Shown: in pieces, positions 8,408 to 17,015 of the stretch | How the letters are laid out: every line of letters starts with the position of its first letter | How positions within the stretch are numbered: position 1 is the stretch's first letter | Origin: Caballeronia megalochromosomata | GTDB lineage: Bacteria > Pseudomonadota > Gammaproteobacteria > Burkholderiales > Burkholderiaceae | Direction: 5' to 3' | Assembly (NCBI GenBank): GCA_001580565.1 | Contig: LRBF01000250.1 | Span: forward strand, 53,950-117,949 | DNA: 64,000 nt | The notes under the pieces: model-generated | Databases searched by the model: none | What the model was told of the DNA's origin: nothing | Seen by the model: the letters and a program-made list of their open reading frames with translations, nothing else | Made by a program: the position numbers and the translations under genes

Positions 8408-9085
8408 TTAGTGCGCCTGACGCTGCAGGATGTTCGAGAACTCTTCGATGAAGGTCTCGAAGCGGATCGCCAGACGGTCGATATCGTGCGCGTAACGGTT
8501 GTACGCGACCACGGCCGGAATCGCGGCGAACAGGCCGATCGCGGTGGCGACGAGCGCCTCGGCGATGCCCGGCGCCACGTTCGCGAGCGTTGCCTGCTGA
8601 ACGTTGGCGAGGCCGCGGAAGGAGTTCATGATCCCCCAGACCGTGCCGAAAAGACCGATATACGGACTCACCGAGCCCACCGACGCGAGAAACGCGAGAT
8701 TTGCTTCGAGCACGTCCATTTCGCGCTGGAAGGCGGCGCGCATCGCGCGGCGGGAGCCGTCGAGGATCGCGCTGGGATCGGTGATGCGGCGTTCCTTGCC
8801 TTTCAGGAATTCGCGCATGCCGGACTCAAAGATACGCTCGAGCGCGCCGATGGTGTGACGGTTGTTCGCCGCGCTCTGATAGAGCGCCTGCAGGTCGCCG
8901 CCCGACCAGAAATCGCGCTCGAAACGCTCGGTTTGTGCGCGCGCGCGGCGAATGGCGAACCACTTGCGGAAAATGAAGGTCCACGACAGCAGCGAGAGCA
9001 GCAGCAGCAGCGCCATCACGGCCTGCGCGAGCAGGCTCGCGTGAATGACGAGAGAAATGATCGACAGGTCTTGTGTATTGTTCAT
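8408..9085 (-). CDS. tolQ: Tol-Pal system protein TolQ (ExbB/MotA family)
   Basis: A 225-residue, three-helix inner-membrane protein. The first membrane segment is at ~15-37. The second and third surround the conserved GTVWGIMNSF and GIAEALVATAIGLFAAIPAVVAYN region that forms the proton channel with TolR. The length matches the family. Confidence 0.96.
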   Translation of the reverse strand: MNNTQDLSIISLVIHASLLAQAVMALLLLLSLLSWTFIFRKWFAIRRARAQTERFERDFWSGGDLQALYQSAANNRHTIGALERIFESGMREFLKGKERRITDPSAILDGSRRAMRAAFQREMDVLEANLAFLASVGSVSPYIGLFGTVWGIMNSFRGLANVQQATLANVAPGIAEALVATAIGLFAAIPAVVAYNRYAHDIDRLAIRFETFIEEFSNILQRQAH

Positions 9086-9250
9086 AAAGGTCCGCTGTTA
9101 CGTCCCGGAAGGGGCGTCCGGTCAAAGCGTCATGCTTTCGTGAAATGGATGTGAATCAAACGAAAGCCGCGCCATGGCCGGCTCATGCTCGTTAGTGCTT
9201 CCTCTGTTCCCGATGCCATGGTTCGCTTCGGGGTGCGATGCGTTCATCGT

Positions 9251-9703
9251 TCAGGCTCGGTCCGCGTTTGCGCCGCATGACGCGGCGGCGTGCGGGCCGC
9301 GTTTCAATCCGTCGAGCACCGCATCCGGAATGGCGGCCGGGCGCATCGACGCGCGATCCACCGACGCGACGCGAATATCGCCGCTCGCGAGCAGCACGCC
9401 GTCGCGCCACGCTTCCTGATGAAAATCCACCGATGCACGGCCGAGCCGTTCGATGCGGCTCACGACGCGAATGACGTCATCCAGACGCGCCGGCGACGAA
9501 TATTCGACGGACGTGCGTCTCACGACGAACACGAGGCCGTTCGAATCCGCGAGACGCTGCTGGTCGATGCCGCACGCGCGCAGCCATTCGGTGCGCGCCC
9601 GCTCGAAGAACTTCAGGTAGTTCGCGTAGAAGACGATGCCGCCGGCGTCGGTGTCCTCGTAATACACCCGAACCGGCCACTCGAAAATCGACGGATCACT
9701 CAC
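9251..9703 (-). CDS. ybgC: Tol-Pal-associated acyl-CoA thioesterase YbgC
   Basis: A 150-residue hotdog-fold thioesterase with the catalytic motif YYEDTDAGGIVFYANYL near the N-terminus. I chose the GTG at 9703 (VSDPSIFEWPVRVYYEDTD) because it places the motif at the same distance from the start as in E. coli YbgC. There is no ATG before the domain; a TTG at 9763 would add 20 Pro/Arg-rich residues. It opens the tol-pal cluster, 165 bases before tolQ. Its role in phospholipid or acyl-CoA turnover is known only from homologues. Confidence 0.9.
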   Translation of the reverse strand: MSDPSIFEWPVRVYYEDTDAGGIVFYANYLKFFERARTEWLRACGIDQQRLADSNGLVFVVRRTSVEYSSPARLDDVIRVVSRIERLGRASVDFHQEAWRDGVLLASGDIRVASVDRASMRPAAIPDAVLDGLKRGPHAAASCGANADRA

Positions 9704-9830
9704 CTTTGCGCCGCTCCGCCCGCGCGGAGGCGGCCAGGCACGCTCCGGCTTGCATTTTGACAAATATTCATCGGCGGCATTTTACCGGAACCGGAAGCAC
9801 GCCTGCCAAATCCTTAGGCATATCCCGGAA

Positions 9831-10577
9831 TCAGCCGCGGTGAATTTGCAACGGTGCGAAGGTCTGGGCGATCGGCATCATCTCGATTGCGTTGATGTTC
9901 ACGTGCGCCGGACGCGTCGCAATCCAGTAGATCGCATCGGCGACATCTTCGGGGGTGAGCGCCTGCACGTCCTTATAAACAGTGGCGGCCTTGCTGTCGT
10001 CGCCCTTGAAGCGCACGTTCGAAAATTCGGTGCCGCCCACCAGTCCCGGTTCGATGTCGGTCACGCGCAAGGCCGTGCCGGCGACGTCGGAACGCAGATT
10101 CAGGCTGAACTGCCGCACGAACGCCTTGCTCGCGCCGTACACATTGCCGCCGATATACGGATACGTGCCGGCCACCGAGCCCATGTTGAACACGTGACCG
10201 CGATTTCGCTCGATCATGCCCGGCAGGATCGCATGCGTGACCGTCACGAGGCCCGTGCAGTTCGTCTCGATCATGTTCTTCCAGTCGTCGAGATTCGCGC
10301 GTTGCGCGGGCTCCAGACCGAGCGCGAGACCGGCGTTGTTCACGAGCACGTCGATCTGGGCGAATGCCTCCGGCAGCGACGCGATGGCGCTGCGGACCGC
10401 GTTTTCGTCGCGCACGTCGAGCTCGACGGGCAGGAGCGCGTCGCCGAGTTCGTTCGACAAAGCGACGAGACGTTCCTTGCGGCGCGCGGCGGCGATCACG
10501 CGATGGCCGCCTTTCACGAAGGTGCGGGCGATGGCGGCGCCGAATCCGGCAGACGCGCCGGTGACAAAAACGATCAT
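9831..10577 (-). CDS. ydfG: NADP-dependent 3-hydroxy acid dehydrogenase YdfG (short-chain dehydrogenase)
   Basis: A 248-residue SDR, the same length as E. coli YdfG and similar along its whole length. It has the cofactor loop TGASAGFGAAIA (residues 6-17), NNAG (80-83), the catalytic YxxxK as YGASK (147-151), and the YdfG-typical stretch DIEPGLVGGTEFSNVRFKGD. YdfG reduces malonic semialdehyde and oxidises L-allo-threonine and serine. The long in-frame N-terminal extension to 11189 crosses the glyA riboswitch and the glyA start on the other strand, so it is not used. It is divergent from glyA. Confidence 0.92.
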   Translation of the reverse strand: MIVFVTGASAGFGAAIARTFVKGGHRVIAAARRKERLVALSNELGDALLPVELDVRDENAVRSAIASLPEAFAQIDVLVNNAGLALGLEPAQRANLDDWKNMIETNCTGLVTVTHAILPGMIERNRGHVFNMGSVAGTYPYIGGNVYGASKAFVRQFSLNLRSDVAGTALRVTDIEPGLVGGTEFSNVRFKGDDSKAATVYKDVQALTPEDVADAIYWIATRPAHVNINAIEMMPIAQTFAPLQIHRG

Positions 10578-10734
10578 GAGCGGACTCCGAATGAGAGGTG
10601 ACAGGCCGGGCCGGACCGCGTCCGGCAACGGCGCAAAGCGTACTTCCATTGGTGCGGCGCGGCAAGCAATCGAATGCGCGAACGATCGTGCTTTAAATGC
10701 GGCTCCATACGCGCGGAGTGGGGCGGGAAGCCGG

Positions 10735-10763
10735 TTGCCTAAAGCATGCCCGCCCATTAAACT
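10735..10763 (+). promoter_or_regulatory. probable glyA promoter
   Basis: TTGCCT at 10735-10740, a 17-base spacer and TAAACT at 10758-10763. The predicted transcript would start just before the first helix of the riboswitch (10778), which supports the assignment. Confidence 0.6.
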
Positions 10764-10777
10764 ACAACGCTCAAACC

Positions 10778-10864
10778 CCGCGTGACTGGCGATAGAATCT
10801 TCGGATTCAAGGTGGAGCGACCCACCAGGAAGCGCGGAGCGTCGTTTTGCCGTTCGCCTGGGCA
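10778..10864 (+). ncRNA. ZTP (pfl) riboswitch upstream of glyA
   Basis: The aptamer shows the hallmarks of the ZTP/ZMP class. The opening helix is CCGCGT (10778-10783) paired with GCGCGG (10832-10837). The conserved GTGACTGGCGA follows the first strand (10782-10792). A GGTGG/CCACC-type hairpin (10811-10826) leads into GGAAGCG. The distal conserved CGCCTGGGCA at 10855-10864 forms the pseudoknot arm. A small extra hairpin GAATC-ttcg-GATTC (10795-10808) sits between the conserved parts. Known ZTP riboswitches activate folate/one-carbon genes, including glyA, when ZTP or ZMP signals 10-formyl-THF shortage. About 170 bases of leader follow before the glyA start; the expression platform is not obvious. 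Confidence 0.88.
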
Positions 10865-11036
10865 GCTGAGATCCGCACGCCGTCGCTGCGTTGCTGGTGG
10901 CTGTCCGTTCCGCGAAACCGGATTCATCCTCTATCCGTCGCGCCTGGACTCCATCGGTTTCCAGCGTCTTTTGCGTCTGCTTCAAACGGGGCGCGCGCGC
11001 GATCCGGTCAACCTGTTTTGATCTCACGGAAAACGT

Positions 11037-12284
11037 ATGTTTGACAGAGCCGAAAGTACCCTCGCCAATGTCGATCCCGAATTGCTCAAGGCGATCGAGC
11101 AGGAAAACCGCCGCCAGGAAGATCACATCGAGCTGATCGCGTCGGAAAACTACACGAGCCCGGCCGTGATGGCTGCGCAGGGCTCGCAACTAACGAACAA
11201 ATACGCCGAAGGCTATCCCGGCAAGCGCTACTACGGCGGCTGCGAGTATGTCGACATCGTCGAGCAGCTCGCGATCGACCGCGTGAAGCAGCTCTTCGGC
11301 GCCGAAGCGGCGAACGTGCAGCCGAACTCCGGCTCGCAGGCCAACCAGGGCGTGTTCTTCGCGGTGCTCAAGCCGGGCGACACGATCATGGGCATGAGCC
11401 TCGCCGAGGGCGGCCACCTGACGCACGGCTCGCCCGTCAACATGTCGGGCAAATGGTTCAACGTGGTGAGCTACGGCCTGAACGCAGCCGAGGACATCGA
11501 CTACGACAAGACCGAAGCGCTCGCCAAGGAGCACAAGCCGAAGCTGATCGTCGCGGGCGCGTCGGCGTTCTCGCTGCGCATCGACTTCGAGCGTCTTTCG
11601 AAGATTGCGAAGAGCGTCGGCGCTTACTTCATGGTCGACATGGCGCACTACGCCGGTCTCGTGGCGGCGGGCGTGTATCCGAATCCGGTGCCGCACGCGG
11701 ATTTCGTCACCACGACCACGCACAAGAGCCTGCGCGGCCCGCGCGGCGGCGTGATCCTGATGAAGGCCGAGTTCGAGAAGCAGATCAACTCGGCAATCTT
11801 CCCGGGCATTCAGGGCGGACCGCTCATGCACGTGATCGCGGCGAAGGCCGTCGCGTTCAAGGAAGCGCTGTCGCCGGAGTTCAAGACGTATCAGCAGGCC
11901 GTGATCGACAACGCGCGCGTGCTCGCGGAGACGCTCGTGAAGCGCGGCCTGCGCATCGTGTCGGGCCGCACGGAAAGCCACGTGATGCTCGTCGACCTGC
12001 GTGCCAAGAAGATCACCGGCAAGGCAGCGGAAGCCGCGCTCGGCGCCGCGCACATCACGGTCAACAAGAACGCGATTCCCAACGATCCGGAAAAGCCCTT
12101 CGTGACGAGCGGCGTGCGCCTCGGCTCGCCCGCGATGACCACGCGCGGTTTCGGCACGAAGGAAGCGGAGATCGTGGGTAACCTGATCGCCGACGTGCTC
12201 GACAATCCGGAAGACCAGGCGACCATCGAGCGTGTGCGCACGCAAGTGGCCGATCTGACCAAGCGTTTCCCGGTCTACCGTTAA
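11037..12284 (+). CDS. glyA: Serine hydroxymethyltransferase GlyA
   Basis: A 415-residue PLP enzyme interconverting serine and glycine with transfer of a one-carbon unit to tetrahydrofolate. The PLP lysine is Lys230 in TTTTHKSLRGPRGG. The N-terminal IASENYTSPAV and the NVQPNSGSQAN block are characteristic. Full family length. It lies 173 bases after a ZTP riboswitch, so its expression is probably linked to the purine/folate state. nrdR starts 18 bases downstream in the same direction. Confidence 0.97.
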   Translation: MFDRAESTLANVDPELLKAIEQENRRQEDHIELIASENYTSPAVMAAQGSQLTNKYAEGYPGKRYYGGCEYVDIVEQLAIDRVKQLFGAEAANVQPNSGSQANQGVFFAVLKPGDTIMGMSLAEGGHLTHGSPVNMSGKWFNVVSYGLNAAEDIDYDKTEALAKEHKPKLIVAGASAFSLRIDFERLSKIAKSVGAYFMVDMAHYAGLVAAGVYPNPVPHADFVTTTTHKSLRGPRGGVILMKAEFEKQINSAIFPGIQGGPLMHVIAAKAVAFKEALSPEFKTYQQAVIDNARVLAETLVKRGLRIVSGRTESHVMLVDLRAKKITGKAAEAALGAAHITVNKNAIPNDPEKPFVTSGVRLGSPAMTTRGFGTKEAEIVGNLIADVLDNPEDQATIERVRTQVADLTKRFPVYR

Positions 12285-12302
12285 TTCGCGAGCACAACGC
12301 CG

Positions 12303-12785
12303 ATGCGCTGCCCATTCTGCCGACACGAAGATACCCAGGTCGTGGATTCTCGCGTGTCGGAGGATGGCGCAGCCATTCGGCGGCGAAGGCGTTGTCCCGC
12401 GTGCGACAAGCGTTTCACCACGTATGAACGCGTGGAACTGGCGTTGCCGACCGTCGTCAAGAAGGACGGCAGCCGCACCGAGTTCGACCGTCGCAAGATC
12501 GTCGCGAGCATGCAGCTTGCGCTGAGAAAGCGCCCGGTCGCAGCTGATGCGATCGACGCCGCCGCATCCCGCATCGAGTATCAGTTGCTCGGCAGCGGCG
12601 AGCGCGAAGTGCAGAGCGAACGTCTCGGCGAACTCGTCATGAACGAGTTGCGGCAGCTCGACACCATCGCCTACGTGCGTTTCGCTTCGGTCTACAAGCG
12701 TTTCGAAGACGTCTCCGAATTCGAAGACGTGCTCGATGAATTCCGGCGCGCCGCGCCGAAGAAGTCGAGTTCGCGCAAGCGCTGA
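12303..12785 (+). CDS. nrdR: Transcriptional repressor NrdR
   Basis: A 160-residue ATP/dATP-sensing repressor of ribonucleotide reductase genes. It begins MRCPFCRHEDTQVVDSR, a zinc ribbon with CxxC at 3-6 and CPACDKRF near 31-38, followed by an ATP-cone domain (~residues 49-139). It is probably co-transcribed with glyA, a common arrangement in Burkholderia that links one-carbon and nucleotide metabolism. Confidence 0.96.
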   Translation: MRCPFCRHEDTQVVDSRVSEDGAAIRRRRRCPACDKRFTTYERVELALPTVVKKDGSRTEFDRRKIVASMQLALRKRPVAADAIDAAASRIEYQLLGSGEREVQSERLGELVMNELRQLDTIAYVRFASVYKRFEDVSEFEDVLDEFRRAAPKKSSSRKR

Positions 12786-12951
12786 TTCCTTTTTCGCATC
12801 GATTCTCTCCCTGGCCTGATTCCTTTCGGTCGCTCGCGCAGTGTGCCGGGCATCGGATGACGTGAACACTCGTCCATTCGGCTAATGGTGGCGCGCATTC
12901 TTTCTCGCTAGATTGGGTCTTTCGGCTCGATTCGATCGATAAGGAATGCAG

Positions 12952-13494
12952 ATGACACGCGCTTCAAATCAAGGCTTCACGCTCGTCGAATTGTGCGTGG
13001 TGCTCGCCGTGATGGCGGTCCTGGCGACGTTCGCCGCGCCGTCGTTCGTCGCCTGGCAGATGCGCGATCAGGTCGATGCCCGCTCGCGCGCGCTCTTTTC
13101 CTCGCTGTCGCTGGCCCGTGCCGAATCCGTAAGGCGCGGCGCGCGCGTCACGCTTTGCCGGATCGACGCGTCGCGTCATTGCCTCGCGGCGGGGCGAAGC
13201 TGCGAGGCGGGCATCACGGACTGGTCGTGCGGATGGGGCTTGTTCGTCGATCGCGACGGCGCCGCGACGCTCCTGCACATGCAGCCAGCGATGACGTCGA
13301 TCGCCATCGCTGCGACATCGACCGAACTGTCGTTCACGCCGCCCGCGGGGCAGGTGATCGGCGGATTTCGCAGCTTCGACTTCGGTCCGCGCGGCGCCGG
13401 CGCCGCCGCGAATACCGCGTCGCGCCGATGCATCCGGCTCGCGGCGGGCGGCCGCGCGCGCATGACGCAGGGCGCTTGCGGAGCGTCGGCATGA
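12952..13494 (+). CDS. fimT: FimT/GspH-type minor pseudopilin
   Basis: A 180-residue protein starting MTRASNQGFTLVELCVVLAV. The prepilin peptidase site is G-FTLVEL with the conserved Glu5, followed by a ~20-residue hydrophobic helix and a C-terminal domain with several cysteines. ATG 12952 is preferred over 12946 because AAGGA is 6 bases upstream of it. It is first in a five-gene cluster of minor pilins that initiate type IV pilus assembly. Its stop overlaps the next start (ATGA). Confidence 0.85.
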   Translation: MTRASNQGFTLVELCVVLAVMAVLATFAAPSFVAWQMRDQVDARSRALFSSLSLARAESVRRGARVTLCRIDASRHCLAAGRSCEAGITDWSCGWGLFVDRDGAATLLHMQPAMTSIAIAATSTELSFTPPAGQVIGGFRSFDFGPRGAGAAANTASRRCIRLAAGGRARMTQGACGASA

Positions 13495-13874
13495 AGGGCG
13501 CACAACGTGGAGATTCGCTGATCGAAGTGATGATCGCGCTGATGCTCACGGCGGTTACCGCGCTCGGGCTCGTCTCGGTGCAAAGCGCGCTCGCGCGTGG
13601 TGAGCGGGCGGCGTTGCTGCGGGAACGCGCGGCGCTCGTCGCGGATTCGATCGCGGAAGGCATTCGCAGCGAGACGGACCGCGCCGCGATCGTGCCGCAA
13701 TGGCAGGCGAGGGCGTCGTCGATGCTGCCTGCGGGCGATGTCGCGGTGTCCGATCGCGCGGATGGCGTGCGCATCGCGACGGTTAGCTGGCGCGCGGACG
13801 ACCGGTCCGACCCGTGTCCCGAACCGCAGGCGAGGCCGCTCACCTCATGTATCGCGGTGGCGTTCGCACGATGA
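13491..13874 (+). CDS. pilV: Type IV pilus modification protein PilV
   Basis: A 127-residue minor pilin. The leader MKGAQRG is followed by DSLIEVMIALMLTAVTALGL, a prepilin site with Glu5 and hydrophobic helix. It has the typical PilV features of an Arg-rich stretch after the helix (RGERAALLRERAALVADSIAEG) and a short C-terminal domain with two cysteines. It starts at an ATGA overlap with fimT and ends in an ATGA overlap with pilW. Confidence 0.82.
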   Translation: MKGAQRGDSLIEVMIALMLTAVTALGLVSVQSALARGERAALLRERAALVADSIAEGIRSETDRAAIVPQWQARASSMLPAGDVAVSDRADGVRIATVSWRADDRSDPCPEPQARPLTSCIAVAFAR

Positions 13875-14659
13875 CGCCACGCCTTTTCTCATCGCGCGGC
13901 CACACGCTCCTGGAAATGACGATCGCGCTCGCGCTCGGCATGTTGATCGTGACCGGATTGCTGTCGCTCTATCGCGGACAGCGCGCCGCATTCGATCGCG
14001 CCGCCGACGCCGCCCGCATTTACGACGCCGGGTCCGTCGCATTGGACGTGCTGGGCCAGCAGCTCCAGATGGCCGGTTTCGCGTCGGGCCGGGACTCGAA
14101 TGTCGAAGCGCCGATATTCGGCTGCGCACAAGGCCGCGTGGTCGGCGCGGAGTCGGGGGCATCGTGCGAGTCACTTGCCGGTCGCTCGGACGGCCTGCAG
14201 GTTCGCTACGCCGCCGATGTCGTGTCCACATGGCCGTCGACCGGAAGCGTGCCGACGGATTGCATCGGCCAGACCGTCTCCGACGCCATCGTCACGAACC
14301 GCTTCTACGCGAAGGCCAGCACGTCGACCGGCGAGCCCGAGCTTTATTGCGAGGGCGGCGGCAGACAGGCGCAGCCAGTCCTCGAGGGCATCGAACGGAT
14401 TCGCGTGATGTATTGGCGGGCGGGTTCGCCATCGGCGCTGGACGCATCGGCCATCGCGCGCGATCGCTGGCGCGATGTCTACGCCGCGGACATTTGCGTG
14501 CTCGTGCGCGGCTTCGCCATCCACGCGAAACAGAGGACGAACTACACCGACTGCAACGGCTCGCCCGCTTACGCCGACGACGGCCGCGTTCGCCAGGTCT
14601 TCTGGCGGCGCGTCACGATACGCAATGCGCCGGCCATGACGTCCGGGGGCACGCAATGA
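13871..14659 (+). CDS. pilW: PilW family minor pilin
   Basis: A 262-residue protein. The leader MTPRLFSSRG is followed by HTLLEMTIALALGMLIVTGL, a prepilin-type site. The large C-terminal domain has several cysteines and the PilW-like motif of a residue pattern DVLGQQLQMAGF after the helix. It is coupled to pilV and pilX by ATGA overlaps. I discard the in-frame ATG at 13814 because the signal would then be internal. Confidence 0.83.
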   Translation: MTPRLFSSRGHTLLEMTIALALGMLIVTGLLSLYRGQRAAFDRAADAARIYDAGSVALDVLGQQLQMAGFASGRDSNVEAPIFGCAQGRVVGAESGASCESLAGRSDGLQVRYAADVVSTWPSTGSVPTDCIGQTVSDAIVTNRFYAKASTSTGEPELYCEGGGRQAQPVLEGIERIRVMYWRAGSPSALDASAIARDRWRDVYAADICVLVRGFAIHAKQRTNYTDCNGSPAYADDGRVRQVFWRRVTIRNAPAMTSGGTQ

Positions 14660-15141
14660 AGCGACGTTCCCTGACACGCGGCGCCACGCTGCCGATCGTC
14701 CTGATTCTCGCCACGACGATTCTGGTCACGGCGGGCGCGTGGTTGCAGACATCGCTCGTGGCGGCACGCGCGGGCATCGCGACGCGCGAGCGCGTGCAGG
14801 CGTTCCATGCGGCGGACAGTGCACTGATCCGATGCAGCCAGATGCTGTCGCTCGCGCTGCCGCCGATGAGCCAGTCACTCAGCGACGAACCGTCTCGGTG
14901 GCGCGCAAAGACATCGTTCGAAGGACCGGCCGCCGTCGCGATCACGCCGTTCGCCGCATGGCCCTACGCGCGTCGTGCGCCGCAATGTCTGATCGAATCG
15001 TGGGCGAGTGCGTCGTATCTCATCACTGCGCGAGGTTTCGGTGCAGCCGCAGATTCCGAGGCGTGGCTTCAACTGCGAATCGATATCGTCGACGGCGCGA
15101 ACACGCAGCACTGGCGGCGGGTCGTCGCCAGGCCCTTTTGA
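14656..15141 (+). CDS. PilX-like minor pilin
   Basis: A 161-residue protein. The leader MKRRSLTRG is followed by ATLPIVLILATTILVTAGAW; as in PilX proteins, the Glu5 of other pilins is absent. The PilX assignment rests on this leader type, the gene order after pilW and the small C-terminal domain with two cysteines (C59, C109 region). It is the fourth gene of the coupled cluster. Confidence 0.7.
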   Translation: MKRRSLTRGATLPIVLILATTILVTAGAWLQTSLVAARAGIATRERVQAFHAADSALIRCSQMLSLALPPMSQSLSDEPSRWRAKTSFEGPAAVAITPFAAWPYARRAPQCLIESWASASYLITARGFGAAADSEAWLQLRIDIVDGANTQHWRRVVARPF

Positions 15142-15150
15142 GGAATCAGA

Positions 15151-15612
15151 ATGAACGAGTGCAAGAGCGAAAGAGGCTTCAGTCTTCTGGAATTGATGAT
15201 CGCGCTGGGCGTCGCGGCGATCATCGCGACATTCGCGATTCCGGCGTATCGGACGTATGTGGTGAAGGCGCATCGACTCGACGCTGCGTCGGCGCTGGTG
15301 CGCGCAGTTCAGTTCGTCGAAACGTCGCGTCTTGCGCAAACGTCGGAAAGCGGTGAGGCGATCACGCTCGGCGCAGGGCTCGACCGTGCTCCTTCGGGCG
15401 GGGCGGCCGTGTACAGCGTCACGGTGCTACCGGAATCGTCGGCCAACGGCGGCTACGCAATCGAGGCCGTGCCTGTGGCGTCCGGCGCGATGCAGGACGA
15501 CGCCTGCGGCGCCTTCGTCATCGACGCGACCGGGCTACGCTGGAATCACCCGCCCGGCGCGACCACGCCGCTCGATGCGGCGCAGTCGGCGTCCTGCTGG
15601 GGGAAGGGTTGA
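15151..15612 (+). CDS. pilE: PilE-type type IV pilin
   Basis: A 153-residue pilin-like protein. The short leader MNECKSERG is followed by FSLLELMIALGVAAIIATFA with Glu5, then IPAYRTYVVKAHRLDAASALV, the segment typical of PilE-like minor pilins. Two C-terminal cysteines could form the D-loop. A terminal Trp-containing stretch precedes the stop. It ends the cluster, 8 bases before the convergent DUF3318-like gene. No pilY1-type adhesin gene is present here. Confidence 0.8.
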   Translation: MNECKSERGFSLLELMIALGVAAIIATFAIPAYRTYVVKAHRLDAASALVRAVQFVETSRLAQTSESGEAITLGAGLDRAPSGGAAVYSVTVLPESSANGGYAIEAVPVASGAMQDDACGAFVIDATGLRWNHPPGATTPLDAAQSASCWGKG

Positions 15613-15620
15613 TGCGGGAA

Positions 15621-16121
15621 TCAGAATACCGTCGGATCGACGGCGTCGCTGGCGGTGGTCTCGGGCGCGGCGGTCTTCATCTGCTGATAGATGCGCCAGC
15701 CTTCCCATCCGGCGAGCGCAAGACCGCCCCATTTGAGCGCGGGTTTCGCGCTGCGCAGCAGCTTGGTCCTCACCGGCTTGGTGAGCACGAGCGACGCGAT
15801 CGAGCCGATGACCGGATACTGCTTGAGCAGCATGCCGATATTGCCCGAGCCGAGCAGCGAACCGAGCATGCCGCCGATCCCGCCCGCAGGCGCGCGGCGC
15901 TTGCCCCAGCGGCGCGATCCGCCACCCGGCATCAGAAAGCGCAGAAAGCTGAAATGCGTGACGGACGAGCGCAGATCATATGTGGCCTGTCGCAGTTCCA
16001 TGCGCTCGACATCCGCGCGCGCGATCAGCAGTTCCTTGCGCAGCGCGCGCATGTGCGGCGTGCGCAGTTTCTGCATTTTGTCGCGTTTGGGCGACCTGAA
16101 GGTGTCGTCGTGTTGGCTCAT
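15621..16121 (-). CDS. DUF3318-like membrane-associated protein
   Basis: A 166-residue basic protein. The N-terminal third is helical and charged (MQKLRTPHMRALRKELLIAR). A Gly/Arg-rich middle follows, then hydrophobic segments around YPVIGSIASLVLTKPV and LKWGGLALAGWEGW. I believe it belongs to DUF3318, found in betaproteobacteria next to yqjD/yqjE; that name is from memory. Function unknown. It is the last gene of a three-gene envelope cluster in the position held by yqjK in enterobacteria, although the sequences are not obviously related. Confidence 0.6.
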   Translation of the reverse strand: MSQHDDTFRSPKRDKMQKLRTPHMRALRKELLIARADVERMELRQATYDLRSSVTHFSFLRFLMPGGGSRRWGKRRAPAGGIGGMLGSLLGSGNIGMLLKQYPVIGSIASLVLTKPVRTKLLRSAKPALKWGGLALAGWEGWRIYQQMKTAAPETTASDAVDPTVF

Positions 16122-16142
16122 GGCTTGGTATGGGCGCGGGGA

Positions 16143-16523
16143 TCAGCGGAACGTGTCGCGGTCCTTGCGGAACTCGGCAAGCGTGTCGTCGAACATGTTC
16201 GGCGCATCGCGCAGATTGCTGCGTGCGCGCAGGCCGCACGCAATCGCGATCAGCGCGTACAGCAAGGTGATGCCGCCGAGCGCCTGCCAGCGATACGTGT
16301 CCCAGAAGAAAATGGCGATGAGCACCGTGAGCGAGATGAGCGCCATCATCGCGAGCATCATGGCGGCGAGCCCGAGGAAAAGCACGCCGATGAGCCGCTC
16401 CTTTTCCTCCTGAAGCTCGATGCCGATGAGTTCAAGGCGCGTCTCGAAGATGGCGAAGGCGGAGCTCAGAATTCGTCGCAACGGTCCGGGGGACGGTTGC
16501 TGCGTTGGCCGTTCGGTCGTCAT
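16143..16523 (-). CDS. YqjE-like / phage holin family membrane protein
   Basis: A 126-residue protein with an N-terminal amphipathic stretch (ILSSAFAIFETRLELIGIEL) and two membrane helices, at about 43-68 and 78-98. It is annotated in relatives as a phage holin family or YqjE protein. It lies 21 bases upstream of the DUF3318-like gene, in a cluster that starts with a YqjD-like protein. In E. coli YqjD associates with ribosomes at the inner membrane; YqjE has no known function. Confidence 0.75.
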   Translation of the reverse strand: MTTERPTQQPSPGPLRRILSSAFAIFETRLELIGIELQEEKERLIGVLFLGLAAMMLAMMALISLTVLIAIFFWDTYRWQALGGITLLYALIAIACGLRARSNLRDAPNMFDDTLAEFRKDRDTFR

Positions 16524-16712
16524 GGCTTGGATGCGAGAAGCGCGTTGGTGCCGCTTTTTTGTAGTTCCGGTCGGCGCGTGAAGCAGCCGGCCGGTGCGAA
16601 TGTCGAGCCGCGCGCCCGGGCAAGGCGCTCGCGGTTCAGTCCAACGGGGACCACGACAGAAAGCTGGTTAGCAATCCGCGGGCCATTGAGGCGAGAAGAC
16701 GGCCGCTCGCGC

Positions 16713-17015
16713 TTACCTGCGGTTGATCAGAAGCCCGATCACCATGCCGATCCCCGCCGCAATGCCGATGGACGCCCACGGATGCTCGTGCACGTAATCA
16801 TCCGTGGCGCGCGCGGCTTTCTTGCCGCGCTCGATCACGACGACCTGAGCGTCGGCGGCTTTTTCCTTCGCCTGCTTGAGCCGGGTGAGCGCTGTCTCGC
16901 GCAATTCGGAAGCGCGTTCACCGGTGGCGGTGGCGGCTTGCTTCAAGAGATCTTCGGCGTCAGCGAGAACGTTTTTGATATCCGACATGAATCGCTCCTT
17001 GTTGATTTCTGACAT
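16713..17015 (-). CDS. DUF883 family protein (YqjD/ElaB-like)
   Basis: A 100-residue protein. A long amphipathic N-terminal helix (DVLADAEDLLKQAATATGE style) is followed by a C-terminal membrane segment HPWASIGIAAGIGMVIGLL and a basic tail, the standard DUF883 layout. ATG 17015 is chosen because GGAG lies 7 bases upstream; the extra upstream codons add only four residues. Homologues tether ribosomes to the membrane in stationary phase. Confidence 0.88.
   Translation of the reverse strand: MSEINKERFMSDIKNVLADAEDLLKQAATATGERASELRETALTRLKQAKEKAADAQVVVIERGKKAARATDDYVHEHPWASIGIAAGIGMVIGLLINRR

Noticed and set aside
9831..11189. Long N-terminal extension of YdfG
   Set aside because: It would cover the ZTP riboswitch and the glyA start. 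The 248-residue form equals the E. coli protein in length and N-terminus.
16143..16523. Evidence of a prophage from the holin-family gene
   Set aside because: No other phage genes are present. This family is the chromosomal YqjE type and sits in a YqjD-type cluster.
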